64,000 bases of DNA from Manihot esculenta (taxonomy: Eukaryota; Streptophyta; Magnoliopsida; Malpighiales; Euphorbiaceae). The stretch spans positions 24,152,665 through 24,216,664 of the forward strand of contig NC_035164.2 of NCBI RefSeq assembly GCF_001659605.2, read 5' to 3'. Each line of letters opens with the position of its first letter. Position 1 is the stretch's first letter. The translations under genes and the position numbers were made by a program. Under the pieces are notes generated by a model. That model was not told the origin of the DNA. It saw only the letters and a list, made by a program, of their open reading frames with translations, and did not search any database. Below are positions 1 to 11,696 of this stretch, piece by piece.

Positions 1-2724
1 TCTCAAGGTCTGCAAAACTGTCCTCAGGTGATGGGCATGCTCCTCTGCATTTCTGGAATACACTAAGATATCATCTATGAAGACAATAACGAAGTGATCC
101 AGATACTGACTGAATACTCTGTTCATGAGGTCCATGAATGCTGCAGGGGCGTTGGTCAACCCAAACGGCATCACAAGGAACTCATAGTGCCCATACCTGG
201 TCCTGAAAGCTGTCTTCGGTACATCTTCATTCCTTATCCTCAACTGATGGTACCCTGATCTCAGATCTATTTTGGAGAAACAACCTGCTCCTGCTAGCTG
301 GTCGAATAGATCGTCGATCCTCGGCAAAGGGTACTTGTTCTTGGTAGTGACCTTGTTCAACTGTCTGTAGTCGATACAAAGTCTGAGGGATCCATCCTTC
401 TTCCTCACAAACAAAACCGGAGCACCCCAAGGTGAAGTACTCGGTCGGATGAAACCCTTATCTACCAGCTCTTGCAACTGTTCCTTCAGTTCTTTCAATT
501 CAGCTGGTGCCATCCTGTAGGGAGGAATAGAGATCGGTCTAGTACCAGGCATTAACTCAATCTCGAACTCTATCTCCCTAGCAGGTGGTAACCCTGGCAG
601 CTCGTCTGGGAAAACATCTAAGAACTCACTCACCACAGGCACTGAGGCGGGCTCTCTGACATGACTATCTAACTCCCTCACATGAGCTAGAAACCCCTGA
701 CATCCCCTCCTAAGCAACCTACGAGCCTGAAGAGCTGAGATCAGACCTCTAGGTGTACCCCTCTTGTCTCCTCTGAAGACGACCTCTGACCCATCCTGAT
801 CTCTGAATCTGACTACCTTGTCTCTACAGTCCAAGGTAGCACCATGGGTCGATAACCAATCCATCCCTAGAATGACGTCAAAATCTGTCAAATCTAGAAC
901 CACGAGGTCGGCGGAAAGGCATCTTCCCTCTATGAAAACTGGACTACATTGGCAGACTGCCTCTGCCACTGACGGGTCACACTTGGGTCCACTGACCCAT
1001 AGGGGACACTCTAACCCAGAGACCATCAATCCTACCCTCTCCACGACTCTCGGAGCAATAAAAGAATGAGATGCACCCGGGTCCATTAAGGCATACACAT
1101 CAGAACAACCAATGATGAGATTACCTGCCACCACGGTGTTGGATGTGTTGGCCTCCTGCTGAGTCATAGTGAAGATCCGTGCCGGAGCTGATGGACCTTC
1201 ACCTCTGTATCCTGCTGATGAAAAGGCTGACCCTCTCCCTCTGCCTCTGCCACTGGCCTGTGTTGCGGCTGGAGCTACTGGCTGCACCACACTGCCGGAG
1301 GCTGTCTGCTGAGACGGTGCTGCAAAGGCTGCTCTAGGACAATCTCGAGCCAAATGACCCGCCTGTCCGCACCTGAAACATGTATTTGTCCCTGCCAGAC
1401 ATACTCCCTTGTGTGGTCTCCCACATCTCATACATGCTGTAACCTCTGCGCCAGAGCTTGAGCCACTGCCTAAACCCAGACCTGACTTGATCTTGTTCCA
1501 GAACTTATTCTTCTTAGATTTTCTGTGGCCTCTGTCCCACTTCTTACTGCCTGCAACTGCTGCACTCAGAGAAGAAGAGTCTAACCTTTCCCCACCTGGG
1601 GTCTTGGAACCAGAAGACTGTGCCACTGACTGTTTTACCTTCCCCTCAACGATAGCACTAGCCTCCATTCTCCTAGCCATATCCACTATGGCATGGAAAC
1701 TCTCCCTCTCTGCTGACTGTATCAAAGAGGAATACCTGGAGTGCAGCCTCATAATATATCTCCTTGACTTCTTTTGATCTGTGTCCAAATTCTGCCCAGC
1801 ATATGGCAACAACTCCAGGAACCTGTCTGTGTACTCGTCTATGCTCATCTCCTCGGTCTGCCTCAACTGTTCAAATTCTATCATTTTCTGTTCCCTTGAG
1901 CTATCAGGGAAAGCCCATCCTGCAAATTCATTGGCAAACTCCTCCCATGAAAGACTGTCCACCCTTGGCTTCACATAGCTTTTAAACCACTCATGGGCCT
2001 TCTTGCATTTTAGAGTGAACCCTGCCATCTGAATGGCTCTACTGTCATCTGCTCCTATTTCATCTGTTATGGTTTTGACTTTCTCCAGATATACAAATGG
2101 GTCATCACCTGACTCAAACTGGGGAGCACCCAACTTCATGTAATCGGTCATCTTGACCTTGCTCCCTCCAGATGAGGTAGGTTTGGGTACTTGTGTTTCC
2201 GGGACAGTAGATACTGGTGGTGGTGGAGGTGCAACATCCCCTGGGGTAGGGTTTGCTGTACTGGTATAGGGAGGTGGAGGTGGGTACATGGGGTACTGAG
2301 AGTATGGTGGGTAGTAAGGTGGGTATGGCGTATGTGGAGGATAAGGGCTAAAACTGGGGTAATCCGATGTACCTCCCATCGAATACCCTGGATGGTGTGA
2401 ATAGGGTGGGTAGTGATGTGGCTGGACATAACTCGAGGCCTGAGTGCCTCCTTCTGATTCTCCCATGCCCTCTTCCGGCATACTCACACCAAGACTGCCA
2501 TCCCTCCTCTGATCTACCTCCATATCCTCAGACATTCCTCCCTGCACTGTTCCCCTTACTGATCTGCTTCTACCCAGATCCAAAGACCTTCTAGGGTCTC
2601 TAGCTACTCTGTCTCTGCTGGACCTACTGGACATTGCCCTAGGCAATGTTGGAGGACGGGCATCAGTGCCCTCGTCCTGAGGTGGCACTCCAGTCAATCG
2701 TGCAGATCGACGAGTTCCTCTCAT
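1..2724 (-). CDS. gag-pol polyprotein, N-terminal 908 codons (gag, protease, RT start); partial at window edge
   Basis: The ATG at 2722-2724 opens the same [10 protein letters not shown] start as the complete copies elsewhere in the window. I read every codon to base 1 and found no stop. In order the product has a proline/tyrosine-rich gag N-terminus, the retrotransposon gag domain (motif [20 protein letters not shown]), a CCHC zinc knuckle at about 1330-1385, and a GRGRGRG stretch. The aspartic protease motif is DPGASHSF at about 1060-1085. RT follows, with [33 protein letters not shown] and FIDDILVYS near 75-100. The protein packages element RNA and reverse transcribes it. The frame would continue into RNase H, integrase and chromodomain outside the window. 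The motif DPGA replaces the more common D-S/T-G-A, but all intact copies here share it. Confidence 0.93.
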   Translation of the reverse strand, partial: MRGTRRSARLTGVPPQDEGTDARPPTLPRAMSSRSSRDRVARDPRRSLDLGRSRSVRGTVQGGMSEDMEVDQRRDGSLGVSMPEEGMGESEGGTQASSYVQPHHYPPYSHHPGYSMGGTSDYPSFSPYPPHTPYPPYYPPYSQYPMYPPPPPYTSTANPTPGDVAPPPPPVSTVPETQVPKPTSSGGSKVKMTDYMKLGAPQFESGDDPFVYLEKVKTITDEIGADDSRAIQMAGFTLKCKKAHEWFKSYVKPRVDSLSWEEFANEFAGWAFPDSSREQKMIEFEQLRQTEEMSIDEYTDRFLELLPYAGQNLDTDQKKSRRYIMRLHSRYSSLIQSAERESFHAIVDMARRMEASAIVEGKVKQSVAQSSGSKTPGGERLDSSSLSAAVAGSKKWDRGHRKSKKNKFWNKIKSGLGLGSGSSSGAEVTACMRCGRPHKGVCLAGTNTCFRCGQAGHLARDCPRAAFAAPSQQTASGSVVQPVAPAATQASGRGRGRGSAFSSAGYRGEGPSAPARIFTMTQQEANTSNTVVAGNLIIGCSDVYALMDPGASHSFIAPRVVERVGLMVSGLECPLWVSGPKCDPSVAEAVCQCSPVFIEGRCLSADLVVLDLTDFDVILGMDWLSTHGATLDCRDKVVRFRDQDGSEVVFRGDKRGTPRGLISALQARRLLRRGCQGFLAHVRELDSHVREPASVPVVSEFLDVFPDELPGLPPAREIEFEIELMPGTRPISIPPYRMAPAELKELKEQLQELVDKGFIRPSTSPWGAPVLFVRKKDGSLRLCIDYRQLNKVTTKNKYPLPRIDDLFDQLAGAGCFSKIDLRSGYHQLRIRNEDVPKTAFRTRYGHYEFLVMPFGLTNAPAAFMDLMNRVFSQYLDHFVIVFIDDILVYSRNAEEHAHHLRTVLQTLR

Positions 2725-2979
2725 TCTATCTTCTGAAAAAACAGCACATAGCATAAGCAGTCATTAGCATCATATGGTTCATGTGGAAACACATGAACCC
2801 TCATCACATACATAGCATCACATCATAGCATTTATGCACATGCATATCAACATGGCATATCATATCATCATATAGACAGGACTCTACATCCTATCCTAGT
2901 GGACATGATTTTCCTAGTGTGCTTGACCTTCTAGAACATCTATGAGCCCGACACTCTAGGTCCGACCATATGAACCTAG

Positions 2980-2992
2980 GGCTCTGATACCA
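2980..2992 (-). promoter_or_regulatory. Primer-binding site, initiator tRNA-Met type
   Basis: On the minus strand the sequence TGGTATCAGAGCC begins three bases inside the LTR edge. It is complementary to the 3' end of plant initiator tRNA-Met and would prime minus-strand DNA synthesis. It fixes this LTR as the 5' one. Confidence 0.9.
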
Positions 2993-2995
2993 CTC

Positions 2996-5288
2996 TGTAA
3001 CGACCCGGAAATCCGACCCGTTACCGGCGCTAGGATCCAGATCGGCTTAAGGCCGCCGGGACCCGTAGCAAGCCTACATACCTCCTGTAAACCTGTGGAA
3101 TCCCATACATAACAACATATACATGATCTGTAAAAAATTTTCTTTTCTCTTATCCAAGCAAAACCTGTGCATGCACAAAATCATACATAAACCCCACACT
3201 GGAGTCCTCATCAAATACTCCAATGGGGTATCATCATCATACATATCAGCTTGGATAATCATGTTCATTAACATCATTACTCATTAAACACTCTGTACGT
3301 AATGGGGATTCACACACCTCTAGGTCAAGCACTACTATAATCCTCAATACATCATCAAATCATTCATTACATTACATGGTCATAAATATTCATTACATCA
3401 AGTTCATGTCCACTACTATCTATTACAACATACAGGACTTGACTTCACTCTAGCCGACTTCTTGATCTACCCTGTACCTGCAACTCTGGGGATAAAGGGA
3501 GTGGGGTGAGCTACTAGAGCCCAGTGAGCAGAAACTAAAAACATTTGTTTTAATTCCTCCATTTTTAGGTACATTATTATTCATTTTATTATTATTATTA
3601 TCATTTAACTTTTTCTTTCTTTTTCTTATTCATGCTTTCATGTATGCGCCATAACACAAACATTTCACAACAAGGATGAACTTGTCACCATTTAGCCCCA
3701 ATCTTTCTTACTTATACATGCCGGGGGCGTAGAGCCGTAGCAGGCACACCCGGACTTCCATAATCTGTCATGGTGCCAGGGGCGTAGAGCCGTAGCAGGC
3801 ACACCTGGACTCACATAGGCTATCATGACATACAAGGGCTAATGGATCATTCAACATTCATCCACATCAACAACAAAGTATGCAATGCAACATATTCGTG
3901 AATTCTAATGCAAACAACCTAATATTGCATAGCATAATGATGCATGGGCAATGCTTTATGATTCATTCATTTATTCATTTACTTTAAAGCTTAAGGGGTT
4001 GTTCCACTCACCTGGTAACTGAAGCTTTAACAACGAACTCTGAACGACTATCTCACAACCGGGGGTCTCGGTTCCTCGGGTCCGAACCTACATAGGTGGA
4101 CTCAAATGAGGCACCATACATACATGAACATGACTCCAAAATACTCCCCAAAGACCCCCTAAAACATCCTGAAAACATCACATGAAATCATGCAAGAAAC
4201 GGCTAAACAGGGCACTTTCGGCGGCAGGTTCGGCGGCCGAAAGTCCCTCTGCAGCCGAAGGTCATGCAGGTTCGGCGGCACTTTCGGCGGCCGAACCTCC
4301 CAGACAGAGACGAAACTTGAGTTTCGGGGGCAGGCTTCGGCAGCCGAAACTGCCTCCACAAGGGGGTTCGGCGGCCGAAAGTCACTTCGGCGGCCGAACC
4401 TGAGTTTCTGCCGAAGGGCAGAAACTTGGCTCCCTTGTGTCCACAGCCTCCAAAACGCCTCAAAACCTGCATAAACTTGTCTCTACACATGCATACACAT
4501 CATACCTCACACCTAGGGGTCTCAAACTATAATATACCCCAACTACAACACTTCAAACAACACATTTTCAACATACATTGTTCAAATCACAAAATAACCC
4601 ATAAACCTAACAACAAGCCTAATCATGCATTCTACCCCATCAACTTGCATAAAACCTTCATGAAACATAAAAGAAGCATAGATCGAAGCTTACCTCTTGA
4701 AGATCTAGAGGAAGAACGATCCTAGCTCGGAAAATGGAGGGATTTAGCTCCAAGACTTCCAAGCTCCAAACTTGCTTAAAAACACTCAAAGACTTTTGTG
4801 GAACCTTAAAACTCGTAGAAAATGGTGGGGATTGAAGGAAAAACACAAGATTTGGGAGAGGGAGGTCGGAAGCTTGCTGTGGCTGAAAATGGGAGAAAAC
4901 TCTCCCATTTCGGCTAAATGCCCCTTTTATAGGTGGCTGGCCAGGCCACGTTCGGGGGCCGAAGGTGCCTCCGCATGCATGCAAGGTTCGGCGGCCGAAC
5001 TTGGAGTTCGGCGGCCGAACCTGCATTTCCCTCACTCAAAATTTTCGGGCGCCTAAAGTCCCTCCGAAAGCATGCATGTTCGGCGGCCGAACCTCAAAGT
5101 TCGGCTGCCGAACCTGGGTTTTCCTCCAAAGATTGTTCGTGCAAAAACTCATTTAATTCTTACTTAAAAACATGAAATACATGAAAACATTTCATAAAAT
5201 CATAGTTTTACCCTTCTAGAGGTTTCCGACATCCGAGGTCCCACCGGACGGTAGGGATTCCGATACCGGAGTCTAGCCGGGTATTACA
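2996..5288 (-). repeat. 5' LTR of Tekay-1 (2293 bp)
   Basis: In element sense the LTR begins TGTAATACCCGG at 5288 and ends GGGTCGTTACA at 2996. U3 holds a cluster of TTCGGCGGCCGAA-like palindromes (4950-5115) just upstream of the TATA box at 4923-4933. A second cluster lies downstream of it (4206-4420). Two copies of the CCGGG/CCAGG hairpin cassette lie at about 3720-3810. Apparent reading frames in the GC-rich palindrome clusters are artefacts of the repeat. Confidence 0.93.
4923..4933 (-). promoter_or_regulatory. LTR TATA box
   Basis: The element-sense sequence CCTATAAAAGG lies in U3 about 360 bp from the LTR start. It is conserved at the same place in the LTRs of B, A and F. It is the best core-promoter candidate for the element RNA. 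Confidence 0.65.
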
Positions 5289-7869
5289 GCATCTTTGACA
5301 CTTCTAGACAAGTTGCTTCGTATCTTGCATTATCATCGGCCAGTAGTACCTTTGTCTGAATGCTTTTCGGGTGATAGTCTGAGCTCCTTCATGGCTCCCT
5401 CAATCACTTTCATGGATATCCTTTAGGATTTCCTGGCCTTCCTCCTTTATAACATACCGTAGCCATGACTGGGTCGAAGACCTCCTGTATAACCAACCAT
5501 CAATTAGTATATATTTAGAAGACTTCTTTATTACCTGTTTGGCTGATAACTCATCGGCTGGAAGATCATCTTGTATCAAAAATTTATATACGGGCGCCAT
5601 CCATGATTCTCTATCTTCTATGGGAAAGGACTCTTCCACTTCCATTGCTGGAGTGTGCAATTCCTCGAACTGAAATGGTTGAGTCAAGTGTTGTTCACTC
5701 GCCCCCGCCATTTTGGCCAGAGAATCCGCCTCTTCATTGTTGCCACTGGCTACCTGGCAAAGTTCACAGCTGCCCTGTCCTTCTTTGATCCTCTCCATTA
5801 GGGATTGAGCTTTTTCCTTGTATTTGACAAGATTCAGTTCTCGGACTTTGAATTCTCCATGACACTAATTAACAACCAATTGTGAGTTGCTAAAATAATG
5901 AATTTTTGTATACCTAATTCCTTGATGATTCTAAAGGCCATTACTACAGTTCTGTACTCGACTACATTTTTGGTGGCATTGAAGGCGAGTTTTGCTGCAT
6001 ACCAAAACTTTCTACCGGTTTGAGACTGTAATAGGATCTCGATTCCAGAACTCTTGGCCCTGCAAGCTCCATTTGCCCAAACTTTCCTCTCCTCTATGGT
6101 TGATTCAAGGGACTTCGAAGGTTCTAATGATAGAGTCATTTCTGCAACAAAATTGGCTAGCACCTGGGCTTTCATTGCTTTCTTGGAATATACCTGATAT
6201 TATAGGCTGATAATATGGATAATTGCCTTGACAACTCCGGCCTGTGTAGAACTTTCCGCAAAGAATAATATGTTCTGACTTCTATGGTGTTCGACTTGAA
6301 GTATGGTCGTAGATTTGCAGCTGACATTAGAATTGCAAATGCCAACTTTTTGATAGGAGGATAATTTAGCTCTGCCCCCTTCAAAACTTGGCTTGCATAA
6401 TATACTAGACTTTGCTCCCTATTATTTTCATGAACGAGTACTGAGCAAACTATTTCTTGTGTCATAAATAAGTATAGAAATAAAACTTTACCTTTAACAG
6501 GCGGGGCTTAGCAATGTAGGAGATGATAAAAAGGTTTTTAGACTTTCAAATGTCTCTACACACTCTTCCCCCCACTCAAACTTACTTTTGCCTTTTAAGG
6601 CTTTGAGGAACAAGAGACACCTTCTAGCCAATTAATCCAAATGGCATCACCTTGTAGCAATAAACTTCTTCATCTATTATGAACGCGGTCTTCTTTGCAT
6701 CCTTGTTGTCTATCATGATTTGGTGGTATCCTGAAATGGCATTAAGGAAGAAAACCACTGCACGATCCGAGATTGAGTCTACTAACCTGTCGATGGATGG
6801 TAATGGGTAATGATCTTTTGGACATGCTTTATTTAGGTCAGTAAAAATCTACACACCTCTTCTATTTCTCATTAGCTTTCTTTAACAAGACCGTATTGAC
6901 CAACCATGTGGGATACTGGATTTCCTTTATCAACCCTGCACTCGAAAGCTTACCAACCTCTGCTTTGATCACCTGCTACCTCTCTGGTACAAACTTTCTT
7001 TTCTTTTGTTGGACTGGTTTGACGATCTTGTCAATAGATAGCTTATGGGTAATGAGAGTCAGGTTCACACTTGTTATATCTTTCGGAGACCAACAAAAAG
7101 TGGTTACTCGGCTCTTTAGCAATTCTATTAGATGAGTCTTTGTTTCACCTGTTAATATAGTATCAAATTATACCTTTTGATCCTTATCTAGCTGGACCTC
7201 TTCTACCGGGTGTACTGACTTTGGCTTTACGTGAGATTCTGATTTCTCCAACAAGTCGATGGACATTGTTACTTTTTCGAGGCTTTTTATTGGGTGTCTT
7301 TAAACTTCTTTGCCTAATCTCGGATTTCTTCGAACCACGGCTATTCCTCCTAGAGCTGGTAGCTTATGACACATAGCACTCATGCTAATAATAATACTAT
7401 GGCAGTTTAAGACGGGGTGGCTAAGTATCACATTGTACGCAAATGGAATGTTTACCACCGCAAACTCCGCATACAACTCTCGCTTATATTTTTCGTCACC
7501 CAGTACTAGAGGGAGGTTGATTATGCCCAGTACTGCTATGGTCTGATCTCCTAATTCTACTAACAGATAGGAGACTCTAGCAAGACTATTTTTGTCCAAG
7601 GCTAACTTGTTAAAAATATTTATGATAAGAAGTTTAACAAAACTACGTGCATCCATTAGTACTTGCCTTACCTCGTACCTGTTCAGGAGGACCTTAATAA
7701 CGAGCGGGTCATTTTGAAAGAATTCAATTGCTTTATCTGTAGGGTCGAACCTTACTTCTTGCTTGGCCCATGGTTTTTGTTTAACTGACAGGACGTCCTC
7801 TGCTACACGTTTATTTTTTTCCTTTGCTCTTATCAGGTCCCCTGTAATGACGTGTATGATTCCGTCCAT
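5289..7869 (-). pseudogene. Decayed Tat/Ogre-type Ty3/gypsy pol (protease, RT, RNase H, start of integrase)
   Basis: Reading leftwards on the minus strand: a protease-like segment (7869-7300) contains VRQVLMDARSFVKLLI, where the family normally has a DGGSS-type active site. The Asp is kept but the following Gly is lost. A badly decayed RT (7295-6480) retains NTVLLKKANEK, VDF, YHQIMIDNKDAKKTAF and VMPFGL, with several stops and an apparent deletion after VMPFGL. The RT-RNase H connection is at 6465-6172. An RNase H-like domain (6175-5834) and linker (5798-5400) with DGWLYRRSS follow. The final segment reads YYWP...CQRC, the integrase HHCC zinc finger, and is interrupted at 5288 by Tekay-1. It cannot encode a working protein. 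Assignment to Tat/Ogre rather than Athila rests on the RNase H and linker motifs. Confidence 0.8.
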
Positions 7870-9690
7870 TCCAAGAGATAGAGAGAAGAGATTTCTTTTT
7901 CAGAGAGAAAAGGAATAAGAGCCTAGTATTAATCCAAATGAACATAGAGAATTTAATAAATTTCCTGAGAATGGAACCAAATGATGTTATAGAAATTAGA
8001 TTGATGACGTAGCCGGAAGAGAGCTACGGTGTAATTGGCAAGACTTGCAAAGAAGAGAACGTGAAGTGGTGGGTGCCCACGACAGCCACTCTGATACTTA
8101 AATCAGTATACTGAAAAAGAGAGAGTGAATGCAATGAATTGCTTAGAGTTTTTGTGTGGGAGAATAACATACCTTTACTTATGTGATTATTTTCCTTTTA
8201 TATTGTAAAAAGGTAGAGATAAATATAATATTTTTCTATAATCCGGTGATGATGTGACCAGCTACTTGATAAAGAATATTGTCAACTAATATGTTGGTAA
8301 TCCTGTGATTATAGGTGTTATAAGGATATGTTGAACTATCCCTATTTAACGGTAATTTTATACTGAGGTTTGTCTCATCTTAGAAAAGACGAGTCTTGAT
8401 GTCGAACTGAGTGATTGAGATATCCGAATTTTCCTTTTCTCGGATGAAACCGCGTTAATCACTTATTAAATTCTTGCACATGGTCCTGTTTTGTGGTGAC
8501 GGTTCATGACTTATTTTGGACAATTGTTATGTAGCATCACAAATTAACTTAGACTTATCACTTTTCTTTTACTTGATTGAGTGAGGCATCTACTATGAAA
8601 TTGATTTTCTTTGCGGCGATTCTATCTTATCAAAGAAATTCACTTCCATTCCATCTTTTAGGCTACTTATTTAAGCGTAAATGAACACCAAAATTATATT
8701 TGCTGACTGAAAATCACCCTAACCGAATTTAGCTGAAATCTTGGCATAGACCAAGTTACAAAGCACATTAAAAAGTGCCTTTCAACTATTTAATTATTTA
8801 ATATTCCTTATTTCTCCGTATGGCATATCAGTAGTTGGAAGAGCTAAGCTTCCCATTTATGAATTTAAATATTTATGTAAGTTGGATGAGTTTCACTCTC
8901 CGTTGAGAATTTCAATTTATAGCCTTTTGACTATTTTTTTTTCTTGAAATTGAGCATGATTCAAGTTATGTTGGGCTTATTTTTAGCTTTGAAAAAAATA
9001 TCAAAATGATTATGAGATTTTAAAAAATTTATTAATTAGTTTCTCTATTAATTTTATCTATTAAATATTATAAAAAAAATTAAATACTCTAACATAGAAA
9101 AATTAATTAGTAGATATTTTTTACAAAATTGAGAAATTAACTAATAAGTTTTTTTATATTATATAAACTAAATAATAAAATATTTAATGGTTAAAACTAA
9201 TAGAATAATTAATTTAGTAAATTTTTTAAATTTTAAAAATATTTTAATATATTTTTAAAATTAAAAATTTAATTAAAATTAGGTCGTTTTTAGCCTTTCC
9301 TCCCTGTGACATTTATTTATACTTTTTTATTTTACTTTATTTCAAAGAATATTTTAGTGGGTTTAACATAATTTCTTCACTTTAATATTGAAGTTTATAC
9401 CCAGAAAATCAAAATAAAAATAAAAATAATGTTATATTAATTTAAAATCCATACATAAAGTTTGTATAATTAAATTCATTATTTTTCTAAATGATAATTT
9501 TCGTGTATATATTGCCAACTTGTTTCTATTTAAAAAAACATTAAAATTTCAAATGTGATTTACTTTTTTAAAGAAAAATTACAGCTCAATCAGCTGGTCT
9601 CCTACTGCTAGAGCCATATAAAAATCCAAATTTAAATTTCAGTCAAAAAGTAAATTTTACAGTTGCCGGAGCCACTGCATCGTCTATTAA
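7870..9690. other. AT-rich spacer with probable Tat LTR end; no gene seen
   Basis: Just upstream (in minus sense) of the Tat protease, the bases near 7965-7984 read ATTTGGTTCCATTCTCAGG. This resembles the primer-binding region of Tat elements, and the edge TATAACA at 7985 would be the LTR end. If so, gag was lost and the LTR runs rightwards from 7985 to an end I cannot place. A GGGTGCCCACGACAGCC stretch at about 8070-8090 fits such an LTR. From about 8700 to 9560 the sequence is AT-rich, low in complexity and without a convincing coding frame. Confidence 0.4.
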
Positions 9691-10542
9691 AACCCTCTAC
9701 TATAGATACAACTATAGACGGCCCATGTTGAGGCCAAGGGGCCATGGCTCGCCTGAAATTTTGAAATTTTTTTAGAAATATTAGTATAATTTCATACTAA
9801 TAACCCAAAAATCTAAATTTTTTTCTCTTATTTTTTTCTCACTTCTATTCTTTCATAGCAGCCTCTCACCTCCCATTTTCTTTTATCTCTCAATTTCTAT
9901 CCAACAATTTCATTTTAATTCACAAATTTTATTTCTTCAAATCCACTATCCATCTTCCTCTCTTTTTCACGGTGAATTATTTTCTCATTTTCTCATTTTA
10001 TTTTTTTATATTATTCTTTATTGTTAAAAATTAATTTATATTTTTTATTTATTTTATTATATTGTTAATTATTATTATTTATTTCACTTGATTATCAATA
10101 ATATTGTTATGGATAGTAGTTTAATTTACTTTAAATTAAAAAAATTGTGTAAATTTTAAATATTATTTTTATGGATAATAATTTAATCTAATCAAGATTA
10201 GTAAAATAGTATAAATTTTAAATAATATTTTTATGGGTAATAATTTAATCTAATCAAAATTAAAATTTTTTTATAAATATTAAATATTATTTTTTATGGA
10301 TAATAATTTAGTGTAATAAAAATTAAAAAAAATATGTAAATATTAAATATAGTTTTTGTGGGTAATAGTTTATGTCTAACTAAAATTGAAAAAATTAAAT
10401 AAATTTTAAATATTTTTAATGGGTAATAGTTTAAAATTTGATCAAATATGATTTATGGGTGAATTAATAAAATATCATTTTTAAAAAAAATAAATAAATT
10501 TTAACAATAAATGTTGAATTAAATTATTAATGTATTTAAATT
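9691..10542 (+). other. Probable 5' non-coding part of the hAT element
   Basis: The bases at about 9710-9760 (ACTATAGACGGCCCATGTTG then AAGGGGCCATGG) resemble the terminal region of plant TTF-type hAT elements as I remember them. The rest, to the transposase frame at 10543, is AT-rich and contains a minisatellite. I could not identify a terminal inverted repeat pair, because the right end of the hAT is displaced by the Athila insertion. Confidence 0.35.
10109..10450. repeat. AT-rich minisatellite, about six imperfect copies of a ~62-bp unit
   Basis: The landmark ATGG(A/G)TAATA recurs at about 10109, 10171, 10232, 10296, 10358 and 10419, a period of 61-64 bp. Each landmark is followed by a T/A-rich tract containing AATTTTAAATATTA. 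Copies are diverged, so the array is old. It lies immediately upstream of the hAT transposase frame. Confidence 0.75.
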
Positions 10543-11696
10543 GTGTGTATTATTATAAAGATTGAGCGATTCTTTAAAAGAATGTCAAACTTTATTGAAT
10601 TGTTGAAGGTGTTAGCTTCATGCAATGAGGAAATTAATAATGTGGTGTTGAAAAATGCTCTTGAGAATTTGAAACTCATAGCTCCTTTTATTCAAAAAGA
10701 TATCATTAATGCATGTGCAGTTGAAACACCAAATGCTATAATTAGAGATTTGGGGGACGATTTATTTTTCATTTTAGTTGATGAATGTCAGGATGTATCA
10801 GTGAAAGAGCAAATGGGAGTTGCCATTCGATATGTTAATAAATTTGGATGTGTTGTTGAAATATTTTTGGGTATTGTGCATGTCAATGATACTAGTGCAT
10901 CATCACTTAAAAAAGCTATAGAGTCTTTATTCTCTACCCATGGTTTGAGTGCATCAAGTTTGAGAGGCCAAAGATATAATGGAGCTAGTAATATGCGAGG
11001 GGAATTTAATGGGTTTAAGAGTTTGATTTTAAGGAAGAATTCTAGTGTTTATTATATTCATTGTTTTGCTCATCAACTCCAACTCACACTTGTTGCTATT
11101 GCTAAAAAACATTCAAGCATAAGCTTTTTTTTTTTTTAATACCATTGCACGTTCGTGCAATGTAGTTGGAGGTTCTTATAAAAGAAGAGACATGCTTCGG
11201 GAAAAGCAAAAAGAGAAAGTAGTTGAAGGGATTGGAATTAAAGAAATAGCAATTAGACAAGGTTTAAACCAAGATATGACAATAAAGAGACCGGAATATG
11301 CTCGTTAGAGTTCTCATTATAGTACATTAATTAATTTGATACATTTATTTTCATCTGTGATTGATGTTCTTGAGTATATCGGTGAAAATGGTAATGATGA
11401 TCCACAAAAGGGTGAAGCAATTGAGTTGCTAGATATTATGAGTCGTTTTGAATTTGTTTTTCTGTTGCTTCTCATGAGAAAAACTTTAGGAATCACTCAT
11501 GACTTATTACAAGCTTTGCAAAGAAGGGATCAAGATATTGTAAATGCTATGCAACTAGTTAAAGTTTTCAAATGTCATTTGCAAGTTATAAGAGATGATG
11601 GTTGGGAACCTTTACTATTTGAAGTAGTGCAATTTTGTGGTAAACATGATATAGTTGTGTTAGAGATGGATGATTTGTATACAATGAGAGGGAGAT
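10543..11696 (+). pseudogene. hAT-family transposase remnant (TTF-type/ZMYM1-like, DUF4371 region)
   Basis: The translated product matches the plant TTF-type zinc-finger/ZMYM1-like hAT proteins in its middle portion. Motifs include FIQKDIINACAVET, DDLFFILVDECQDVS, VKEQMGVAIRYVNK, GIVHVNDTSASSLKKAIES, RGQRYNGASNMRGEFNGFKS and YYIHCFAHQLQLTLVA. The Asp in LVDE would be the first catalytic acidic residue of the DDE fold. At a poly-T run (11128-11140) the frame shifts. The next frame continues ARSCNVVGGSYKRRDMLR..., then has an in-frame TAG at about 11307 where relatives have Trp of TRWGSHY. It ends with MDDLYTMRGR where the Athila LTR is inserted. The N-terminal zinc finger and C-terminal dimerisation domain are missing, so it cannot move itself. 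Confidence 0.85.

Larger units (their letters stand above)
1..5288 (-). mobile_element. Tekay-1: 5' half of a Ty3/gypsy chromovirus, cut by the window edge
   Basis: The element reads on the minus strand. Its 5' LTR is at 2996-5288, followed leftwards by a primer-binding site, a leader and an open gag-protease-RT frame that leaves the window at base 1. The family is the same long-LTR chromovirus (Tekay/Del type) seen five more times in this window, judged from the gag start [10 protein letters not shown], the CCHC knuckle and the RT motifs. The outer LTR edge at 5288 abuts a Tat-type integrase sequence, so it inserted into an older retroelement. The 3' LTR and second copy of the target site lie outside the window. 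Confidence 0.93.

Noticed and set aside
4182..4490. Overlapping open frames with repeated FGGR/SAAE/RRPN motifs in all LTRs (also 16005-16441, 24629-24874, 33018-33454, 34877-35229, 39296-39623, 51083-51763 and 62153-62389)
   Set aside because: They are translations of the GGCGGCCGAA repeat in every frame and on both strands. They have no common start or family, and they lie in LTR non-coding sequence.
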